A model generated the notes under the pieces. That model worked only from the letters and a program-made list of their open reading frames with translations, made no database searches and was not told the DNA's origin. From NCBI GenBank assembly GCA_003990745.1, contig RBNI01005720.1, positions 1 through 12,212 on the forward strand: a DNA stretch of 12,212 nucleotides, read 5' to 3'. The translations under genes were made by a program, and so were the position numbers. The stretch's first letter is position 1. Each line of letters opens with the position of its first letter. Positions 8,240 through 12,212 of the stretch are shown one piece after another. This DNA comes from Jimgerdemannia flammicorona. Taxonomy: Eukaryota > Mucoromycota > Endogonomycetes > Endogonales > Endogonaceae.

Positions 8240-8934
8240 CCCAACAGCCTATAGTGATCAGACAATGGATACCACTCCACCTCTAGAGTCTGCCAAACAT
8301 CAACTCCCAACAGTCAGCCATCAGAATTCAATCAATTCTCATTCTCAGCCCATTTACCCAGTATATATAGACCCTCCAGTTGCCCCAATATGTTCTACCC
8401 ATATCCCCCTAAGGAGCTAAGGTTCTCTGCCTTCTCTCACTTATCTAGACCACCACCCCTCCTGCCCACACTCCTCTCTCCATCAGTTCTATCTAGCTGC
8501 AGATCCTGCACCATATTAAAGTCACTGTCCAGAACATCAATGCCTTCCTCCAAGAGAATGTCTTCCTCCAAAAGATCCTTAATCCACTCAATCTGCTCAC
8601 CTCTAACTGCAGGACAGTAGTAGGAGCTAACCTTCACTAATTCCCAACCTGGCCTAAGACATTCTCTCCAGACCAATTGATCACCCCAGCTTCTGATTCC
8701 ATCCAATTCTCCTCTACCCTTCCTCACCAGAATTGTCACCTTGCTAACCCATATAGTAGCTCCTCTCCATTCTCTAGTCCACTCTACTTGATCTCCCTCA
8801 TCCTCACACTGTACATTCTGCAGTAAAAAGAGATCAGCCTCCAATCCTTTAAGTCAAGTAAAAATGTTCTTGTATCGCCCAGTATTCCACAATTTATTCA
8901 CATTCAGAGAAAAAATGTTAGTTGTACTATTTAT
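8240..8934 (-). other. AP-type endonuclease domain of LINE B ORF2
   Basis: The frame shows NIFSLNVNKLWNTGRY, then LEADLFLLQNVQ where the family usually has LLQE (a metal-binding Glu), then SSYYCPAVRGEQ, then SDFN at 8515-8526 in place of the common GDFN, and LSDHYRL at about 8250-8265, the terminal Asp-His catalytic pair. The order and spacing fit the exonuclease-endonuclease-phosphatase fold of LINE endonucleases. The Glu change and several stops indicate an inactive domain. Confidence 0.82.
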
Positions 8935-8965
8935 TAGGAATAATGTGAAATATCAATCTCAGTCT

Positions 8966-10993
8966 TTACAAATCTGTATTCAACTCCTCCTGTGCTAAGT
9001 CCAAGTCATGTTCTGCAGCCAGCACCTTCTCCTCAACTGCCCACACTTCCAACTCTTCCAGAAGTTCAGCCATTGCCCCATCCTCCTTTTCCTCAAAGTC
9101 CTCACAATACTCCAGACATGCCTCCTGCCAGAGCTGCAAACCATATCACTCTGCCCAACAGTAGGCAGCTCACTCATCAGCAACAACTGCCAGCTCTACC
9201 TCTCTTACCTTATCAACCTTATATCCTTCCTCTTCCAGAAAAATCGCAAGAATCTCTGCCTTCAGTGCCCCCACCACTCCTTCTCTACACAAAATCTCTG
9301 CCCAATACTTCTCACTCATCAATTGCAGGTCCACTTCCCCCAACTCCTCAGCTATGAGGTTATCCATCACCTTGCTCATCTATAGCAGATTTCCCACCTC
9401 CTTCCCTCCTGGCATCCCTGGCCTTCCTGCATCCAGCATCATGGTATCTGCCCCTACACTAGCAGTCTCATCCCATCTCTCCTCAGGGACATCCACCAGC
9501 TCATCCTCACTAACAGCCACTACCTGTCCACCCTTTGCTACATCAGAAACCCCAAAGTGTACCTGCTGAGCACTCTGTATCAGCTCATCCTCCACTGCCC
9601 AACCCCTTGCAGCTGGGCCCCACCTGATCAGAGAGGGAGTATCATCTATAACTAGGTCCCAGACCTCAAAAGTACCATCAGCAAACAGATCCTTGAGCGG
9701 TACCTTTGCAGCCCCTTCCAGGCCCTCCTCTCTATCACCTCTACCCTTACTAGCCCAGACACTCACCTCCACTCCCCCAGACTTCTCAGGGTCCTCCACC
9801 ATCAACTTAGCTCCTTAATTCATGCTCACTAGCAACTCCCTCTACCTCCTGTGCCCTTGAGCCCTCTCCCACAGCCTCTTGTCAGTACGGACATGCTTCC
9901 CATCAATAATCTCCAGATGTATTGACTTCTCATACAATTTCCAGGCCTTCGCCCTCTACTCAACCACACCACTCAACTCCTCCAGAGCCTCCAATAAGTC
10001 CTCCTCCTCCTCTTCACTCTCTCTCACCCTCAATACCCTATAGACAAAAGCTCCCCACATCAACACTGAGGGCCAGTCACTCATCTTCCCCATGGCCTCT
10101 CTTCCAGCCAATCTAATTCTAACATCCACATCACATATCCTAATGGAGGTCCCCTCCCATACCTGGAAGCCAATATCCACCACATCACCATACTCTGCCA
10201 TCACCTCCTCTACCCTCCTCCTAGTCTCCTCCTTCATCACCATAGGCACTCTCTTCACCAACAGCTGCACCACCCTGGGGTCCTACCTCAGACAGTATAC
10301 CATAGAGACCACCACTTCCCTAACTACTACTCCAGACTTCAGTACCTCATCCAGTAGGCCTGCCTCCTCAAAGCCCACCTCAACCCCCTCCAGCCCCTTT
10401 AGAAACTTCACCGAGGCTATCCCAGCTTCCTACTGTGAGACAAGCCCCAGGACTATCCTTGCAGTCACTGCTAAGCCCTGGAAGCATAAGGTAGCCGCAA
10501 ACTCTGAAATTGACTTCTTGAGTAATAGTGCCACCACTAGCCCCATCACACCATCAGTCAGGTCCCCCTTCCACTTTGGGCCTATCTGTCCAGCCCCACT
10601 ATCAGCAGTCACATCTGGATTTTTTTCCAGATTCCCAGTCATGCCACCATCAGCAGTTCTGCCACTACCCCCAGTAGCCACCCCACCAGTCCTACCACCC
10701 ACCAGCTGAGGTCCAGCACCTCTAGCTCCTCCAGCTTCTCCAACCTTCTGCTTCTCCTTCCCTCCTGCCTACCCTCCCTGAGTCCCTACCAGCCAACCAC
10801 CATCTCTCAGCATATCTACAAAGCTCCTCTCTGCCTGCCCTCCAGCCCCACCACTACTGCCTGAGCTGCCCTGTCCACTTGGACCACTGAAAGACCCCAT
10901 CTCCAGCTCATATCCTCTTCCAACATACTGCTAGTTGAAGGCCCCAGGTTCATCTGACCTAGTATGTGCATTGGCTTGCTTACTGGTTAACAT
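8966..10993 (-). pseudogene. LINE B ORF1, interrupted by stops
   Basis: One frame of about 676 codons runs from ATG at 10991-10993 to TAA at 8966-8968, with no net frameshift. The N-terminal part is Gly/Ser-rich. The middle has WKGDLTDGVMGLVV, FQGLAVTARIVL and VMKEETRRRVEEVMAEYG. The C-terminal part is very acidic and probably helical. No CCHC zinc knuckle was seen. In-frame stops include TAG at 10283-10285, 9956-9958 and 9842-9844, and two TGAs near 9130-9170. LINE A has CAG (Gln) at the codon that is TAG at 9956-9958. The start is supported by LINE C, whose ORF1 opens at a similar distance from the shared 5' end. The likely role is an RNA-binding partner of ORF2, by position only. Confidence 0.75.
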
Positions 10994-11045
10994 TGCCTTA
11001 ATACCTTTCTCCAATAAATGACTTAAAAGTATTTTGTAAAAGTGT

Positions 11046-11099
11046 GTATAATATGAATTGTAGTGGAGAAAGGTACCACTTGTATAATTCATATTATAC
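11046..11099. repeat. Interrupted palindrome joining two LINE 5' ends
   Basis: GTATAATATGAATT (11046-11059) and its exact reverse complement (11086-11099) flank a 26-bp spacer. Inside, GTGG (11063-11066) and CCAC (11076-11079) can extend the pairing. Each arm is the start of a LINE copy, LINE B going left and LINE C going right. The motif GGAGAAAGGTA in the spacer recurs in both LINE 5' regions (about 11005-11016 reversed; GGAGAAAAGGTA at about 11131), so the spacer may also be LINE leader sequence. Confidence 0.75.
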
Positions 11100-12090
11100 T
11101 AACTTCAAGCAATGGTTTTTGACACAACTTGGAGAAAAGGTACTATAAAAATCTCATTGAGCAAGAGTTCTGATAGGTATACTGGATTGGACAGACCTGG
11201 GGCTTTTGGCTGGCAGAATGTAGAGAGGGGTTATGGCCTGGAGATGGGGGCCTTTGGAGGGTTGAAGGATAGAGAGGGCTCTGGGGGTAGATCAGTATCT
11301 GGTAGCAATGGAGGAAGACCTGGCCCCCCTAGCTTTGCAGACAAGGTGAAGGGGAGTGGGTGACTGACTGGATCTAGGGCTGGTGCTACTGAGGGAAAGG
11401 ACAAGGTGAGCCTTGAGAGGAGGGGAGGTACTCAGGGGGGGGATGTGAGTGTAGGTACTGGAGGGGCTGTAGCTGGGGGTGAAACTGCTGATAGAAGTAT
11501 GACAGGGAATCAGGAAAAAAAAAGAGATATGACAGCTGATGGTGGAGTGGGGCAGGGATTCCCAATGTGGAAGGGGGACCTGGCTGATGGTGTGATAGGG
11601 CTGGCAGTGGTGTTGTTACTCAGATAATCAATCTTGGAGTTTGTGGTAACACTATGCTTCCAGGGCTTGGCAGTGACAGTGAGGATAGTTCTGAGACTCA
11701 TCTTCAAGCAGGTGGCTGGAGCTGCCTCAGTGAAGTTCCTGAAGGGTCTGGAGGGGGTGAGGTGGGCTTTGAGGAGGCTGGCCTATTAGAAGAGGCTCTG
11801 AAGACTGGAGTGCCAGTTGGAGATGTAGTGGTCCCCATGGTATGCTGTCTGAGGTAAGACCCCAGGGTAGTGCAGCTGTTGGTAAAGGGGGTGCCTACAG
11901 TAATGAAGGAGGAAACTAGGAGGAGGGTGGAGGAGGTGATGGTGGAGTATGGCAATGTAGTGGATATCAGTTTCCAGGTGTGGGAGGGGACCTCCATCAG
12001 GACAGATGATATGGATGTCAGGATTAGACTGGCTGAAAGGAAGGCTATGAGAAAAGTGAGTGACTGGCTCTCAGTACTGATGTGGGTAGT
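11086..12090 (+). mobile_element. LINE C: 5' part of a third LINE copy, 3'-truncated
   Basis: On the plus strand this matches LINE B from its 5' end to the middle of ORF1 (LINE B about 11059-10053, reversed). Homology fades at about 12087-12092, after ATGTGGG, where the CpG-rich repeat tract begins. Having the 5' end and lacking the 3' end is the reverse of the usual LINE truncation, so later rearrangement or an interrupting insertion is likely. The rest may lie beyond the window. Confidence 0.8.
11112..12090 (+). pseudogene. LINE C ORF1, partial, with stops and one frameshift
   Basis: The frame opens at ATG 11112 (MVFDTTWRKGT) and matches LINE B ORF1: RPGAFGWQNVERGY, NQEKKRDMTADGGVG, WKGDLADGVIGLAV, FQGLAVTVRIVL, and after the shift VMKEETRRRVEEVMVEYG and VWEGTSIRT. 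Stops include TAA at 11625-11627 and TAA at 11855-11857; the second lies at the same codon as TAG in LINE A and LINE B. A one-base deletion near 11758 (GGGGGTGAGG against GGGGGTTGAGG in LINE B) shifts the frame. It has GW where LINE B has a TAG, showing a Trp-to-stop change in LINE B. Confidence 0.78.
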
Positions 12091-12212
12091 GCTCCGAACG
12101 AGTCAATCCGGATGGGATTCGGATGGATTCGAATCCCATCCGGATCAACTCGGATGGGATTCGAATCCCATCCGGATGGATTCGAATCAGATTCGAATCG
12201 GATTCGAATCGG
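12091..12212. repeat. CpG-rich palindromic repeat tract, continues off the window
   Basis: The tract is built from GGATGGGATTC, GATTCGAATC and CCGGAT words. It holds a hairpin with 15-bp perfect arms (12106-12120 and 12131-12145, 10-bp loop), a perfect 24-bp palindrome (12151-12174), and three tandem 11-bp units GATTCGAATC(A/G) (12179-12211). About 14 CpGs occur in roughly 120 bp, against almost none in the LINEs beside it. The identity is unknown; it may be satellite DNA or the edge of another element. An open frame crosses it from LINE C by chance. Confidence 0.7.

Larger units (their letters stand above)
5281..8934 (-). pseudogene. LINE B ORF2: endonuclease-reverse transcriptase, many stops
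   Basis: ORF2 of a LINE nicks target DNA and copies the element RNA there. All recognisable blocks lie in one frame of about 1218 codons, ending in TAG at 5281-5283. In order: endonuclease (about 8934-8240), the linker with EGERSTSYLSRLL (about 7800), reverse transcriptase (about 7530-6750), the post-RT block with ELGLVNLPKQ (6435-6205), and a zinc-finger-like C-terminus with RNIMLNFHTGHLVDG (about 5820). At least twelve in-frame stops, TGA, TAG and TAA, break it. The start is unclear: an ATA at 8932-8934, leading into NSTTNIFSLNVN, may be a mutated ATG. RT motif C is FADN and not FADD, so the enzyme would be dead even without stops. Confidence 0.87.
5203..11059 (-). mobile_element. LINE B: nearly full-length Tad-like non-LTR retrotransposon, inactivated
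   Basis: This element of about 5.9 kb on the minus strand has a 5' region (about 11059-10994), ORF1 (10993-8966), a 31-bp spacer, ORF2 (8934-5281) in another frame, a 3' UTR of about 70 bp with AATAAA, and a poly(A) tail. ORF order, an AP-type endonuclease, an LDQKKAYD motif A and a zinc-finger-like tail fit Tad-like LINEs of fungi; the clade is inferred from motifs. Many nonsense codons close both frames, but no frameshift was found among the recognisable blocks. CpG is very rare, about twenty in the whole element by eye. Its poly(A) side abuts LINE A, and its 5' end faces LINE C head to head. Confidence 0.87.

Noticed and set aside
60..10709. Plus-strand open frames over the LINE and Gag regions (for example 7280-7753, 8992-9385, 10092-10709)
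   Set aside because: They are antisense shadows of minus-strand element frames that show real protein motifs. Their proteins are Ser/Pro-rich low-complexity sequence with no domain.
10053..12090. Twin priming as the source of the LINE B/LINE C inversion
   Set aside because: Twin priming inverts part of a single copy. Here the same ORF1 segment exists twice, once in each orientation, so it is a duplication or two copies.
12126..12211. tRNA genes suggested by B-box-like GATTCGAATCC words
   Set aside because: No A-box, anticodon arm or acceptor stem can be drawn around them. The words are parts of a palindromic repeat.
12151..12212. CRISPR array
   Set aside because: Repeats are 11 bp and adjacent without unique spacers, and the setting is eukaryotic transposon DNA.

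Overview
The window is a nest of decayed retrotransposons with no recognisable host gene, RNA gene or CRISPR array. The reading frames point to a eukaryote, most likely a transposon-rich filamentous fungus. The non-LTR element has the layout and motifs of fungal Tad-like LINEs, and the damage is mostly C-to-T/G-to-A change with very few CpG dinucleotides left, as seen in fungi with cytosine-targeted transposon silencing. The species cannot be named from the sequence.

Layout, left to right. (1) 1-247: C-terminal end of a LINE ORF2, minus strand. (2) 248-3692: 5' part of an LTR retrotransposon on the minus strand, with a 784-bp 5' LTR (2909-3692), a candidate primer-binding site, and one long broken frame for Gag, a CCHC zinc knuckle, a trimeric-type dUTPase and a Cys/His-rich segment; protease, reverse transcriptase, integrase and the 3' LTR are missing. 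(3) 3693-5202: ORF1 remnant of a LINE copy (LINE A, minus strand), split by an 800-bp solo LTR of the same LTR family in the opposite orientation (4029-4828), with a near-perfect 5-bp target duplication. The fragment at 1-247 is probably the 3' end of LINE A. (4) 5203-11059: a nearly full-length LINE (LINE B, minus strand) with poly(A) tail, AATAAA signal, ORF2 (endonuclease, reverse transcriptase, zinc-finger tail) and ORF1. (5) 11046-11099: an interrupted palindrome where two LINE 5' ends meet head to head. (6) 11086 to about 12090: the 5' part of a third copy (LINE C, plus strand). (7) About 12091-12212: a CpG-rich palindromic repeat tract that runs off the window.

None of the elements can make a full protein. 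In LINE B every recognisable block of ORF1 lies in one frame and every block of ORF2 in another, so damage is by nonsense substitution and not by frameshift. The Gag-dUTPase frame shows the same pattern, with seven internal stops, all TAA or TAG. Comparing LINE copies shows CAG-to-TAG and TGG-to-TAG directly. The two LTR copies differ sharply in CpG content (about 22 against about 2), so they have different ages or mutation histories. The most unusual items are the Gag-linked dUTPase, the head-to-head LINE inverted repeat, and the CpG-rich palindromic tract with repeated GATTCGAATC cores.
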